A program made the position numbers and the translations under genes. From the NCBI GenBank assembly GCA_966211525.1, contig CBIHOZ010000016.1:1-64000 (forward strand): a stretch of 64,000 nucleotides of DNA. Direction: 5' to 3'. This document shows, piece after piece, positions 55,259-64,000 of the stretch. The notes beneath the pieces were generated by a model. The model searched no databases. It saw nothing but the letters and a program-made list of their open reading frames with translations, and was not told the DNA's origin. Numbering within the stretch: the stretch's first letter is position 1; every line of letters starts with the position of its first letter. This DNA is from Ohtaekwangia sp966211525. Its GTDB lineage: Bacteria; Bacteroidota; Bacteroidia; Cytophagales; Cyclobacteriaceae.

Positions 55259-55411
55259 GCAAAAAACGATTTTTTGATGAAAAAAGAATTCGAATATTAC
55301 GCATAAACGCCATAAGAAGCGACACCTTTTTTAAATATATGGTACACGAATCTTACAAACGTTTTTCGTGTTAAAACACTGATCAAACGAGTAACAGTTC
55401 AGAGGGGTAAA

Positions 55412-56638
55412 TTAAAGTTGCTGCGGAGAAACAAACCGCGATGCCAGCACGGCTGGCCGCGATGAAATAAGAAATGTTATAACGGAAACCACACCTAAAG
55501 TAGCCACAAAGTCCATCCATGAAATTTTTATAGGATAACCTTGTGTAATGGAAGTTTCCATCCCCATGGAGATAATACCAAAGCTAAGCTGCAGCCAGCA
55601 AAAAAGTCCGCCCAGTACAAGACCAACCAATGCACCGGTAAACGCTATCAACGCACCTTCGGCCAAGAAGATGTTTCTGATGAGGCGTTGGTCTGCTCCC
55701 ATCGCTGCCAGGATAGATATATCTTTTTTCTTATCGATGGCCAGCATCATGAGACTGAAAAATATATTGATGGAACCAATGCCCAGCAGCAGCGTGAGTG
55801 ACAAAAACGTAAAGAGCTTTTCCATTTTCAGCAGGCGGTATAAATCCTTATGCTGCTGTTCCTGGTTAAGCACATTAAAAGAATCTCCCAATAATTTTTG
55901 AAGTCTGCGCTGTACATCGTTGATGTTCTCACCCTCCTGCGTTTTTATTTCCAGCGAAGTTCGTTTGTTGTCGTAGTTGAGAAGATCCTTGGCAAAGTCG
56001 AGCGGCACCAGCACATAGTTTTCATCTATATATTGAATGATGGAAAACACGCCACCGGGAACAATGTTCATTTTAGAGTACATGCGCGAAGGATCTGTCA
56101 CACTCGTCTTCACGTCCTTGATATAATATATCTGCATGGTAAACATCGGATCCTCCACTGCAAGTGTGAGCGTATTGCTTACACCCTGCCCTACAATGGC
56201 ATAATTTACCTTACCGTTCTTCAGACGAAGTTTACCTTGTGTTATACTCTCCAGTGGAATGCGTTCCTGCTCAATAAAGTTATCGCTTACACCTTTCAGT
56301 GTTACAATCTGGTTGGCATCGCGGTAATGAACATAGGCATAATCTTCAATAACTTCGGTTACGAGCTTTACGCCTTCTACCTTTTTTACCTTGGACAGAA
56401 ACTCGTCCGAAACCTTGAATGATTTTCCAACAGCAGCCTCAACTTTGATCTCCGGGTCAAATGAGTTGTTGAGCGAACGGAGTAAATCTTCCAGACCATT
56501 AAAAACAGAAAGTACAATGATCAATGCCGCGGTGCTAAAGGCAACACCCACCATCGAAAGGATGGAAATGATGTTGATGAAATTCTTTTTCCGTTTGGAA
56601 AAGAGATACCGCCTGGCAATGAAGAAGGGAAGATTCAA
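55412..56638 (-). CDS. ABC transporter permease, LolC/E-type
   Basis: 408 residues with four spans and a large periplasmic domain between the first and second (MacB/FtsX layout). N-terminal PFFIARRYLFSKRKKNFINIISILSM is typical of the lipoprotein-release permeases; the C-terminal span ends with ASRFVSPQQL. It likely extracts lipoproteins or assists envelope assembly with an ATPase encoded elsewhere. TTG start at 56638 gives the normal start. It follows rbfA at 46 bases, a frequent pair in Bacteroidota. Confidence 0.9.
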   Translation of the reverse strand: MNLPFFIARRYLFSKRKKNFINIISILSMVGVAFSTAALIIVLSVFNGLEDLLRSLNNSFDPEIKVEAAVGKSFKVSDEFLSKVKKVEGVKLVTEVIEDYAYVHYRDANQIVTLKGVSDNFIEQERIPLESITQGKLRLKNGKVNYAIVGQGVSNTLTLAVEDPMFTMQIYYIKDVKTSVTDPSRMYSKMNIVPGGVFSIIQYIDENYVLVPLDFAKDLLNYDNKRTSLEIKTQEGENINDVQRRLQKLLGDSFNVLNQEQQHKDLYRLLKMEKLFTFLSLTLLLGIGSINIFFSLMMLAIDKKKDISILAAMGADQRLIRNIFLAEGALIAFTGALVGLVLGGLFCWLQLSFGIISMGMETSITQGYPIKISWMDFVATLGVVSVITFLISSRPAVLASRFVSPQQL

Positions 56639-56684
56639 GAAGAGCTGTTTTTAGAGGTACTCACTGTTTAAACATTCCTGACGT

Positions 56685-57053
56685 TTACTTATCCTTATCT
56701 GCCGGTGGAATGTGCAGGTTTTTGATCAGTTCATCCATGCGCTGTGCATTTTCCTCCACTTCGTCAATATAAAAGATCAGCTCCGGAATGATACGAACCT
56801 GCTTTCCAATCTTTTCGCCCAATGCGTGCCTGATCTCTTTTTTACGCGAATTGATCTTATCGAGTATGCCCTGCTTATCTTTAGCCAGCATCATGCTGAT
56901 GTATATTTTGGCTACGCTCAGGTCGGCACTCACTTTCACATCTGCCAGTGTAATAAAGGCGTTGTCGAGTATGCCGCGCTTATCGCGTTGAAAGATATCG
57001 CTTAGCTCTTTCTGGATAAGCTTGGAGTATTTTAATTGTCTTGTTGAACTCAT
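56685..57053 (-). CDS. rbfA: Ribosome-binding factor A
   Basis: 122 residues, KH-like fold. Assists 16S rRNA 5' end and 30S maturation. Motifs: TRQLKYSKLIQKELSDIFQ at the start, ITLADVKVSADLSVAKIYISM, and RIIPELIFYIDEVEENAQRMDELI at the end. ATG start. Upstream of the LolC/E-type permease gene. Confidence 0.95.
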   Translation of the reverse strand: MSSTRQLKYSKLIQKELSDIFQRDKRGILDNAFITLADVKVSADLSVAKIYISMMLAKDKQGILDKINSRKKEIRHALGEKIGKQVRIIPELIFYIDEVEENAQRMDELIKNLHIPPADKDK

Positions 57054-57186
57054 AAATAAATCGGGCCCTTTAATTTACGGAAGTCTTTCGTCACTAATTC
57101 CCTGACAAAGATGAAAAAACATGCGAATCATTTCAATCTTTAAAACTACTGCTCTATTTTTCGAACTACTTTAAACAGAAACTCTT

Positions 57187-58587
57187 TTGCTCCAATACTT
57201 TCGAATAAATGATCCGTACCGACTGCTGGGGTTATTGGTCATCATGGTAGTGATCAGTCTTCCGCTTTTCCTGGATACTCCGCCCATGACGTACCCAGAA
57301 TTAAAAAGCATTCTGGTGGGTGAAAAAGTTCATAGCGGAAGCTCACTTTACTCGGAAGTTATAGATTCCACCGCACCGCTTGCCGGCTGGTTCGATGCGC
57401 TCTTTGAAATGATCTTTGGCCGCTCGCTTACTGCCCGCCATATACTGGCATTCTTTATACTCTTTACGCAAGCTGCATACCTCGGCATCATCTTCATCAA
57501 CAAGAAAGCTTTTGCTGAAAGTACATTTATTCCGTCTGTTGTATTTGCGTTCCTGTTCTTCTTTTCGTTCGATACGCTTTCGCTGAATGCAGAACTTCTA
57601 GGCTCCGGATTTTTACTACTGGCTCTTCATAACCTCTTCCGACAGATCGAGTTCCGTGAACAGGGAGATCCTTCTATTTTCAATCTCGGTTTTTATATCG
57701 CACTGGCAACACTGTTTTCATTTTCATTTATAGTGTATCTGCTGGCAGCTATTGTTATACTCATGGCGTTTACACGCAGTGCAGTGCGCAGTTATCTGCT
57801 TATGATATTCGGATTCTTGCTTCCGCATTTACTGATGATAAGCATTTACTATCTGAAGGAAGGACTGCCTGAACTCTGGGACTATTATTACCTGCCTAAC
57901 CTGAGTTTTAAAAGAGATATTTTTATAGGTGCCAAAGGTTTATTTATACTGGGTGCGGTGCCTCTTGTATTCCTGGTTGTTTCCCTTGTGATGCTGAACC
58001 GCGATGCACGCTTCACCAAGTATCAGTCGCAGTTGGTGCAAACCATGTTCTTCTGGATGATCTTTTCGTTTCTGCAGATATTTTATTCCAAAGATCTGCG
58101 GCCGCAAAGTCTCATTACGTTAATACCTGCGTTCAGCTTCTATATTTCACATTTCCTGTTATTGATACGCAGACGAAAGTTTGCCGAGATAAGTATCTGG
58201 GTGTTGCTGGTAAGTGTAGCGGGTATAGCATACCTGGCGCGCTATAATAAAATAGGTGGTGTAAATTATGAGTACCTGCTGGTACCGGATAACAAATCTG
58301 CCAACGCCATACGTGATAAACGTGTGCTCATGCTGGGCGATGACTTCTCCATTTATAAACACAACAACCTTGGTTCGGGTTTTTTGAACTGGCGATTGTC
58401 ACGCGAAATATTTGAGCAACCTGATTATTATGAGAATGTCATTCTGATCAACAATTCGATCACGCATGATCCTCCACAGGTAATCATCGATCCTTCCAAC
58501 CTGATGCCCTATGTATTTGAGCGATCGCCTACATTAAAAGCTAAATATACCTTATCGGGTAACGGACTTTATACTATTAAGAATTAG
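57187..58587 (+). CDS. DUF6427-type multi-span membrane protein
   Basis: 466 residues, about eleven hydrophobic spans. Opens with QYFRINDPYRLLGLL and contains STAPLAGWFDALFEMIFGRS and ELWDYYYLPNL; the layout resembles glycosyltransferase-family membrane proteins but no catalytic motif is evident. I recall such proteins as a Bacteroidota-specific family of unknown function. TTG at 57187 gives the normal start; the upstream context has no ATG. Confidence 0.8.
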   Translation: MLQYFRINDPYRLLGLLVIMVVISLPLFLDTPPMTYPELKSILVGEKVHSGSSLYSEVIDSTAPLAGWFDALFEMIFGRSLTARHILAFFILFTQAAYLGIIFINKKAFAESTFIPSVVFAFLFFFSFDTLSLNAELLGSGFLLLALHNLFRQIEFREQGDPSIFNLGFYIALATLFSFSFIVYLLAAIVILMAFTRSAVRSYLLMIFGFLLPHLLMISIYYLKEGLPELWDYYYLPNLSFKRDIFIGAKGLFILGAVPLVFLVVSLVMLNRDARFTKYQSQLVQTMFFWMIFSFLQIFYSKDLRPQSLITLIPAFSFYISHFLLLIRRRKFAEISIWVLLVSVAGIAYLARYNKIGGVNYEYLLVPDNKSANAIRDKRVLMLGDDFSIYKHNNLGSGFLNWRLSREIFEQPDYYENVILINNSITHDPPQVIIDPSNLMPYVFERSPTLKAKYTLSGNGLYTIKN

Positions 58588-58628
58588 CAGGGATTTTTTC
58601 TGGCCCGCGTTTTTAATCACGCTTCGTT

Positions 58629-59903
58629 ATGGTTGATGTAATTATTATAGGAGCTGGTGCTGCTGGTTTGGCAGCGGCACGTATCATCAGTAAAACGGGT
58701 AAAACGGTAACGGTGTTGGAAGCACGCAATCGTGCTGGCGGCAGGATATATACCTTGCACAACGATGAATTCTCCTTTCCTGTTGAAGCCGGTGCGGAAT
58801 TTATTCACGGCAATCTTCCCTATACTACCGCCTTGCTGAAAGAAGCAGAAGTGTCATTCTATGAAACCACCGGCAATACGTGGAATGTAAACAACGGACA
58901 AGTAAGTGAAGGAGATCTTTTTCCGGAGGAGTGGGAAGAGCTGCTGAGAAAACTCCATGCGCTGGAGCATGATATGAGCATTGCTCAATTTCTCGATCGC
59001 TACTTTCATGAGGATAAGTATACTTCGCTTCGTAACTCCATTATTCGTTTTGTGCAGGGCTACGATGCTGCCGATACAAACAAGGCAAGTGCATTCGCTT
59101 TACGCGATGAATGGAGCGAAGAAAACCTTACCGGTTACAGACCACATGGTGGATATTCTTTATTGATAGACTTTCTGGTGAATGAATGCCTTCAGCAAGG
59201 CGCTGTGTTTCACTTTAACAATGTTGTGCGTGAAATATACCACAACAACGATCAGGTGGAAGTAAAAACCGAAAGTGGAGAGCGTTTCCTTTCAAAGAAG
59301 CTATTGATCACAATTCCTCCGGCCGTGACGAAGGCGGGCGGTATCATGTTTACACCTGCTATTGATGATCACATGCGTGCTATCCGGAAAATAGAAACCG
59401 GCAGTGTTATTAAATTTCTGGTGGAGTTTAAAACTGCTTTTTGGGAGCAGGAGGAGAATTCAGCACTATATCGTTCAATGCCGGGTTTACAATTTGTTTT
59501 TTCAGACGCATTTATACCTACCTGGTGGACGCAGCAACCTGTACCCGATCCGTTATTAACCGGGTGGCTCGCAGGACCTGCGGCTTTCGATAATACAAAA
59601 GATGAAACTGCATTATTGCGTGAGGCTGTTCAAGCACTTGCCTATATATTCGGGTGCACTACACAAGCTATCGGGCAACAGATCAAGGCCATGAAAGTAA
59701 TCAACTGGGGAGCTGATCCTTTTGCTCGTGGCGCTTATGCGTATAAGACTGTCGATACAAACTCTGCATTGGCTATACTTTCGCAGCCTGTTAACAATAC
59801 TATATATTTTGCCGGTGAAGCATTTTACAACGGCTCTGAAATGGGAACGGTAGAAGCTGCTCTTGCCAGCGGAACTGCCACTGCGCAAAAAATACTGTCC
59901 TAA
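58629..59903 (+). CDS. Flavin-containing amine oxidase
   Basis: 424 residues. FAD-binding Rossmann motif IIIGAGAAGLAAARIIS at the N-terminus, followed by EARNRAGGRIYTL, and C-terminal FAD contact YFAGEAFYNGSEMGTVEAAL. Related to monoamine oxidases and other FAD-dependent desaturases. Substrate unknown. ATG at 58629, 41 bases after the DUF6427 gene. It has no link in position to the type III PKS. Confidence 0.9.
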   Translation: MVDVIIIGAGAAGLAAARIISKTGKTVTVLEARNRAGGRIYTLHNDEFSFPVEAGAEFIHGNLPYTTALLKEAEVSFYETTGNTWNVNNGQVSEGDLFPEEWEELLRKLHALEHDMSIAQFLDRYFHEDKYTSLRNSIIRFVQGYDAADTNKASAFALRDEWSEENLTGYRPHGGYSLLIDFLVNECLQQGAVFHFNNVVREIYHNNDQVEVKTESGERFLSKKLLITIPPAVTKAGGIMFTPAIDDHMRAIRKIETGSVIKFLVEFKTAFWEQEENSALYRSMPGLQFVFSDAFIPTWWTQQPVPDPLLTGWLAGPAAFDNTKDETALLREAVQALAYIFGCTTQAIGQQIKAMKVINWGADPFARGAYAYKTVDTNSALAILSQPVNNTIYFAGEAFYNGSEMGTVEAALASGTATAQKILS

Positions 59904-59908
59904 AAAGA

Positions 59909-59932
59909 AAGGGCTGTGGTAACAGCCCCTTC
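59909..59932. terminator. Hairpin between convergent genes
   Basis: GGGCTGT (59911-59917) pairs with ACAGCCC (59922-59928) across GGTA, with an A-rich left flank and a weak C/T right flank; may act for the minus-strand gene. Confidence 0.6.
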
Positions 59933-59964
59933 ATAGGATTAGGAAAGTAAACTAAAACTAAAAA

Positions 59965-62439
59965 CTATTTCTTAACCAGACGTTGCTTGGACACCTTACC
60001 ATCAACGTTCACAGTAATGATATATATACCGGTTGGAATCTGTCGCGTGGTGAAGTCAAGCGTGATCTGCGATACTCCCTGTTGTAATTCCTGAAGTACA
60101 GTATAACCACTCATATCCTGCAATTCGATCGATACATTTTCACTTGCAGAAGCGAGTGTCAGGTTTAATCTATCCGTAAATGGATTCGGACTAACCTGTA
60201 TACCGAAAGAGCGGTCTCTGCCATCAACCGTTGTTGTATCCGCTTCAGTCGCAGCCATTGTTGACTCTTCGTCTGAAGCTGTACGAGCCGTGGTTGTTGA
60301 GGCTTGCGTTGCAAGTGCTATAATTTCGATACCGTTTACCTGCGGATTACCAACCTGGCGAACAAAATCAAGATCCAGTGTACCATCGGTTACCGTTACT
60401 TCAAATTGTTTTTTCAAAGCCTTCATGCCAGCTTGTGCATATATATCAATGTTGCTGACTTTACGTGCACCTTCTGCATTGACGTGAAATACACGTGCAC
60501 CGGCTTTCTTAACACCACCCGTATAAGGACTCTCGGCAAAGTATAGATTTACCTGGTATGTTCCGTTCTGCACCGGGAAGTTCCACTGCATAACCGTTCC
60601 GCCATAGTCGGGCGAGTAACGATTCGGACCAAACAAATTGTTCGGTGCACCGGTAGTATTTGTTCCGGTCCAGCTTGAACCACCGGAGGTGTAGTTTGCA
60701 CTCTTGCTATCCAGATATTTCGATTTACCGGCTTGGGTGTCGGCCGTCCAGTTTATTGGACTGGCTCCGATAGTAGCACCACCGGTATTTACTCTATATA
60801 TAGGAGTTGCTGATGACACCGGAGGTTTCGAAGATGAACTTGATACCGTTACAACGACATCGTCATACGCAGAAGCTCCTGCATTATCTTTAACGGTGAG
60901 TCTGAACGTATATGTTCCAGCCACCAACGCTGATGCTGTGAGCTTGGCAGTAGTTGCGCCACTTAGTGTAGCAGACGGTCCACTTTGTTTCGTCCATGCA
61001 TACGATGCTATACTTCCATCCGCATCACTCGCTGTACCCTGAAGTGTTATACTTGATGTCGGCAATGTTATTGTTTTATCGGCACCTGCGTTAACCGTTG
61101 GCGCACTGTTGCCGCCAGCTTGTAATTCAAACGCCCCGATATCATATACACCACCGGCAGGTCTTGATTTCTTGTCGAAGTCGAACGTAACACCGTACGA
61201 TGAAGTAGTGGTACCTTTGTTCAAAGCGGGAGATGCCGTTAACAAGTGGTAGTCGTATGAAGATGCGTTTACAAATTTTGCATCAGCAATATTGTTGCTA
61301 TAAAAGTTATTGAGCTCCTGAAGTTTTACAGTCGGGTGTACCTTGTTCACATATTTGCCGGAACCTGGCTTGATCACAATGTTATTGATAAAGTGATTCA
61401 TGCTGACACGTTCCGCTGCGATCTTCAAACCATCGTCACCCGGATTGATGATCGTGTTGTTCACGAATGAAAATCCGGGACCAAGTGTACCAATCGTTGT
61501 TGCATCATCACAATATATACCGCTGCTGCCGGCATCAATAACAATGTTGTTATATATCTTATTGTCGCCCTTTCCCTGTATTAGTATACCGTTACCAGGA
61601 CCTTTACGAACCTTGTTGTTGTAGAGCAATCCTCCGGTGCCGAGTCCTATCTGTATACCGTTGTTCTGGTAGTTTGCAAAAGGATCCTGACCAAACAGTT
61701 CGATATCGTTGCTGTAGATCTCACAACCGGATGTAGCAGCACCTACCTGAATGGCTTCTGCGCCAGTTCGCTTCACGATATTCTTATATACTTTACAACC
61801 TACAACATCGTGTGGAAATAGCAGGGTGCCCAGGCAAAGTGTATTTCCGTTCCATCCATTATAGAATGAGTTACCGATATACATACCTTCACCGCCTACA
61901 TCATGCACATAGTTATCGTGAACAACAACATTATACATGGTAAACCTTCCGCGGTTTGCTGTGAGGTCGCAGCGAGGATCTGTTTTCGCCATAATGCCTG
62001 AGAAACCGGCACCGGCAACTTCAACGTTTTCAATTTCTACATCAGAACTTAAATCGGATACTACCAATGCGTTCGATCCTGCTTTTGTTGTTTTGCAGCG
62101 TATACCATATTGTTTACTGGCATCGCCTGTTCCTGAGATTTTGAAATACCGACTCGTTGAAACCCATATCGAATAGTTTCTGTCTCCGTTCTCTACATTT
62201 GCCACGCCACCACAGTTCTTAATAATAACGGGTTTATCTGCAGTCCCAATAATGTTTGAAAATCGCAGTACACTTCTTGTACCTGCCTGTAAACAAATAA
62301 CGTCACCAGGTTTAATGCCTAATGCCTTACCATCAACGTTTACTTCACTCAGTTTTACAGTGTACTTACAATTACAATTCTGCGCCCATGAAAAATGTAC
62401 CGATAAACAAGCAACCAACACGAAGACAATTTTCAACAT
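59965..62439 (-). CDS. T9SS-secreted beta-helix, PKD-like and malectin protein
   Basis: 824 residues with a signal peptide (1-20, ending HFSWAQ). The N-terminal ~420 residues form a right-handed beta helix (repeats such as NNTIINPGDDGLKIAAE and NNKVRKGPGNGILIQG). Then a PKD/Ig-like domain (~445-535, VNAGADKTITLPTSSITLQG) and a malectin domain (~550-700, YQVNLYFAESPYTGGVKKAG), which binds carbohydrate. The last ~75 residues are the type A T9SS sorting domain (VSPNPFTDRLNLTL, GIYIITVNVDGKVSKQRLVKK). Probable polysaccharide-binding or lyase-like secreted protein. ATG at 62439 is chosen: AGAGGA precedes it and the signal peptide then starts directly; an ATG five codons earlier also exists. Confidence 0.92.
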   Translation of the reverse strand: MLKIVFVLVACLSVHFSWAQNCNCKYTVKLSEVNVDGKALGIKPGDVICLQAGTRSVLRFSNIIGTADKPVIIKNCGGVANVENGDRNYSIWVSTSRYFKISGTGDASKQYGIRCKTTKAGSNALVVSDLSSDVEIENVEVAGAGFSGIMAKTDPRCDLTANRGRFTMYNVVVHDNYVHDVGGEGMYIGNSFYNGWNGNTLCLGTLLFPHDVVGCKVYKNIVKRTGAEAIQVGAATSGCEIYSNDIELFGQDPFANYQNNGIQIGLGTGGLLYNNKVRKGPGNGILIQGKGDNKIYNNIVIDAGSSGIYCDDATTIGTLGPGFSFVNNTIINPGDDGLKIAAERVSMNHFINNIVIKPGSGKYVNKVHPTVKLQELNNFYSNNIADAKFVNASSYDYHLLTASPALNKGTTTSSYGVTFDFDKKSRPAGGVYDIGAFELQAGGNSAPTVNAGADKTITLPTSSITLQGTASDADGSIASYAWTKQSGPSATLSGATTAKLTASALVAGTYTFRLTVKDNAGASAYDDVVVTVSSSSSKPPVSSATPIYRVNTGGATIGASPINWTADTQAGKSKYLDSKSANYTSGGSSWTGTNTTGAPNNLFGPNRYSPDYGGTVMQWNFPVQNGTYQVNLYFAESPYTGGVKKAGARVFHVNAEGARKVSNIDIYAQAGMKALKKQFEVTVTDGTLDLDFVRQVGNPQVNGIEIIALATQASTTTARTASDEESTMAATEADTTTVDGRDRSFGIQVSPNPFTDRLNLTLASASENVSIELQDMSGYTVLQELQQGVSQITLDFTTRQIPTGIYIITVNVDGKVSKQRLVKK

Positions 62440-63370
62440 GGTTTTTCCTCTCATGATCTAGACTTAGGGTTTTATTATTAGCGAGCACCAGCACCTTGCT
62501 GATAATTTTTTTGATCGCACAAAATTATTCTGGCTGGAACAGTTTTTTCTGTTTCATAAAACATGAGCATTACATGCGCCAGAGATGCAACTAGATTATA
62601 CCTGAACCAGAGACATGGGTAGAGCACCAACAGAATGAGCAACAATATTCACACGTGATGTGTATATATCTATATACTCATTAAACTATATATGGGCTCA
62701 TGAAGATTAAAACGCGGTATTAAATCGGGCGCAATGTGTAATTATTTTGGCTTGTGGACAAGTGTTCTACAAGAGTGTCTCATTTTTGATTACACTGTGA
62801 CTGTAGAAATTTTTTACACAGTTAAGGGTAAGTTTCAATATATACCGATGAGACAGTCGAAAATCTGTATCAACTGCATCAGCCTCCAATATTAAATTTT
62901 TAAAAAATTTTTTGTCTCATCGCATAATTCTATGCCAACATTTCATTGGAGACTTTTACTCCTCAATTTGTAGTGTAGAGCGCTGTGGAGCGTGTCTCAC
63001 CTATATAAATATGAAAAACAGCCATATAGCACAAAAACAGTACAGCAAAAGTTGAAGTGTCTCAAATTATAGAAGGTGAATAGGACAGCGATCATTACCA
63101 TTAGGACAATGCAAGAACAAATTATATCATGATGTAACACTATTCGGTTTAACATCAACGGTGCGTTAGATCGGAAAATGTCGTCCATCCTCGTTGTCTC
63201 AAATTCAATTTCACGGAGGCACGGAAGAGACACGAAGGGATTCACAAAGACAATGCCTGGCCCACGTCTTAGCTTCAGAACAGCTATGAGACATGAATAG
63301 GACAGTGGTATATTTTGCGTAACGCGGAGTATATATTGTGCAGAGCCCGATGCATTTGAGACAGGCTGAA
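62440..63370. other. Gene-free stretch with a cluster of TGTCTCA sites
   Basis: No supported gene in ~930 bases. The heptamer TGTCTCA or its complement occurs eight times: forward at 62776, 62913, 62993, 63058 and 63195, reverse (TGAGACA) at 62849, 63287 and 63357. Two further GAGACA copies lie at 62610 and 63227. Steps between successive sites run about 65-90 bases with one of ~137. An A/T-rich block (62891-62913) and TATA-rich runs (62661-62693) are also present. An imperfect repeat of the phrase GAATAGGACAG at 63078 and 63295 is visible. Function unknown; a binding site or decayed repeat is possible. Confidence 0.7.
63208..63250. repeat. Degenerate CACGGAGGCACGG-type intergenic repeat
   Basis: The phrase TTTCACGGAGGCACGGAAG, then AGACACGAAGG and TTCACAAAGA, resembles a mosaic repeat of the CACGGAGGCACGGAG type that I recall from intergenic regions of Bacteroidota and other bacteria. 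One copy only in this window. Confidence 0.5.
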
Positions 63371-63402
63371 AAAGAAAAAGACAGATATAGTATCTGTCTT
63401 TC
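63371..63402 (-). terminator. Intrinsic terminator of tRNA-Leu
   Basis: On the minus strand AAAGACAGATA/TATCTGTCTTT with loop CTA forms the hairpin, followed by a T-rich run, nine bases after the tRNA end. Confidence 0.92.
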
Positions 63403-63410
63403 GTTGTTTG

Positions 63411-63496
63411 TACCCGGGGCGGGAGTTGAACCCGCACGACTATTACTAGCCACAGGATTTTAAGTCCTGCGTGTCTACCAATTCCACCACCCGGGC
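63411..63496 (-). tRNA. tRNA-Leu (anticodon UAA)
   Basis: 86 bases without an encoded CCA. Acceptor stem GCCCGGG pairs with CCCGGGT (a G-U pair at 1-72). D-arm GGTGGAATTGGTAGAC, anticodon stem CAGGA/TCCTG with loop CTTAAAA (anticodon TAA), a long variable arm typical of class II tRNAs, and T-arm with GTTCAACTC. Confidence 0.96.
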
Positions 63497-63536
63497 GTCC
63501 CTCTGACTATTCATCAGCGGAGCTTGGTGTAAATAA

Positions 63537-63566
63537 AGAAAGTGTGAGGGTTCTCACACTTTCTTG
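63537..63566 (-). terminator. Intrinsic terminator of tRNA-Gly
   Basis: AGAAAGTGTGAG and its complement flank GGTT; on the minus strand a T-containing run follows. It lies between the two tRNA genes, so each would end separately. Confidence 0.88.
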
Positions 63567-63598
63567 TTCTGTTAATCTCTCCTGTTTGGAAGATTAAG

Positions 63599-63671
<73 letters not shown>

Positions 63672-63702
63672 TTATCTGGCCCTTTGTTCCGTAAAGGGAG
63701 TG

Positions 63703-63733
63703 CAAATTTAAAGCGGAATAACAAATTTCCAAA
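63703..63733 (-). promoter_or_regulatory. Promoter of tRNA-Gly (TTTG-N19-TAAATTTG)
   Basis: On the minus strand TTTG (63730-63733), exactly 19 bases, then TAAATTTG (63703-63710). This fits the Bacteroidota -33/-7 consensus with no mismatch and is the best promoter in the window. The tRNA 5' end lies 31 bases beyond it. Confidence 0.85.
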
Positions 63734-63745
63734 TGATTCTTTAAA

Positions 63746-64000
63746 TCATGCAGATTTTTTCATCGCCTCAAATTCTTTTCGAAGCTCCATAGCATGTTGT
63801 TTGTTCTTCGAGTGCTTGATATGATGCGGTACTCCTTTAAGATCTGATATCAACCCTACCGCCTGGAAACTTCTTAATATATAGTATGTTATATCAATCT
63901 CCCACCAGAAAAATCCTTGTCTGCCCGATACTTCATAGTAGTGGTGGTTGTTATGCCAGCCTTCACCTAATGTTAAAAGTGCAAGCCATATACTATTGCG
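63746..64000 (-). CDS. Acyl-CoA/fatty acid desaturase, C-terminal part (start outside window)
   Basis: 85 codons including the stop; the frame is open to the window end. The segment GEGWHNNHHYYEVSGRQGF contains the third conserved His box (HNNHH) of membrane-bound stearoyl-type delta-9 desaturases, which bind a di-iron centre. FFWWEIDITYYILR follows, then a charged tail. It introduces a double bond into an acyl chain. Only the C-terminal end is present; TGA at 63746-63748. Confidence 0.92.
   Translation of the reverse strand, partial: RNSIWLALLTLGEGWHNNHHYYEVSGRQGFFWWEIDITYYILRSFQAVGLISDLKGVPHHIKHSKNKQHAMELRKEFEAMKKSA

Noticed and set aside
62751..62762. Chromosome origin near a TGTGGACAA DnaA-like box with an A/T-rich block
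   Set aside because: A single box with one mismatch; no further boxes, and no dnaA or dnaN in the window.
62776..63363. CRISPR array at the TGTCTCA cluster
   Set aside because: The shared core is only seven bases, occurs in both orientations and has no constant repeat or spacer length; no cas genes are present.
62997..63437. A minus-strand frame of 146 codons across the TGTCTCA cluster
   Set aside because: It runs into the tRNA-Leu gene and its terminator and has no protein-like composition or family features.

Overview
The window looks like ordinary chromosome from a free-living Bacteroidota, most likely order Cytophagales. The reasons are: the gliding lipoprotein gene gldD beside ssb and mutY; a type IX secretion (T9SS) C-terminal sorting domain; a SusC-type plug grafted into an alpha-2-macroglobulin; promoters of the Bacteroidota TTTG-N19-TAnnTTTG form; few Shine-Dalgarno sequences; and many TTG/GTG starts. 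No plasmid, phage, insertion sequence or CRISPR array was recognised.

Layout. 1-911: end of an aldehyde dehydrogenase. 1153-9406: an AsmA-like protein converging on a minus-strand run (HU, TPR protein, a 29-residue mS38-type ribosomal protein, RNase G, an exported HEAT-like protein). 9505-11931: mutY, ssb and gldD, without the gldE usually found between the last two. 11957-16924: a DUF1080 protein, an ECF sigma factor overlapping a putative small anti-sigma gene, an acidic protein and uvrA. 17053-21302: a possible 35-residue membrane peptide, a DinB-like protein, a type III polyketide synthase with a coupled methyltransferase, and an orphan histidine kinase. 21335-24515: rluB with a tandem-repeat tail, scpB, and a DksA-like protein with a Lys/Ala/Pro-rich tail. 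24652-35820: mostly metabolic and exported enzymes (asparaginase, a CxxCH dehydrogenase with HEAT repeats, an exonuclease/GIY-YIG nuclease, a beta-propeller, an M20 peptidase, a radical SAM protein, a PLP enzyme). 35813-41626: a 1937-residue macroglobulin. 41628-59903: transport, nucleotide salvage, DNA repair and RNA genes (TauE/SafE, deoxynucleoside kinase, CorA, DEAD helicase, MutS, SpoU methyltransferase, SNF2 helicase, LolE-like permease, RbfA). 59965-62439: a T9SS-secreted beta-helix/malectin protein. 62440-63410: a gene-free stretch rich in the heptamer TGTCTCA. 63411-64000: tRNA-Leu, tRNA-Gly and the end of a fatty acid desaturase.

Working together. DNA repair is well represented (MutY, UvrA, MutS, SSB, DnaQ/GIY-YIG), as is RNA and ribosome maturation (RNase G, RluB, SpoU methyltransferase, RbfA, DEAD helicase, mS38-type protein). 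Several exported or lipoprotein products fit a scavenging Gram-negative cell with a T9SS.

No complete novel system is obvious. The signals most worth a second look are the TGTCTCA cluster, a DNA-level preference for TATA that shapes Ile and Tyr codon choice, the macroglobulin-plug fusion, the missing gldE, and a stop codon that seems to cut the last residues off the SpoU methyltransferase.
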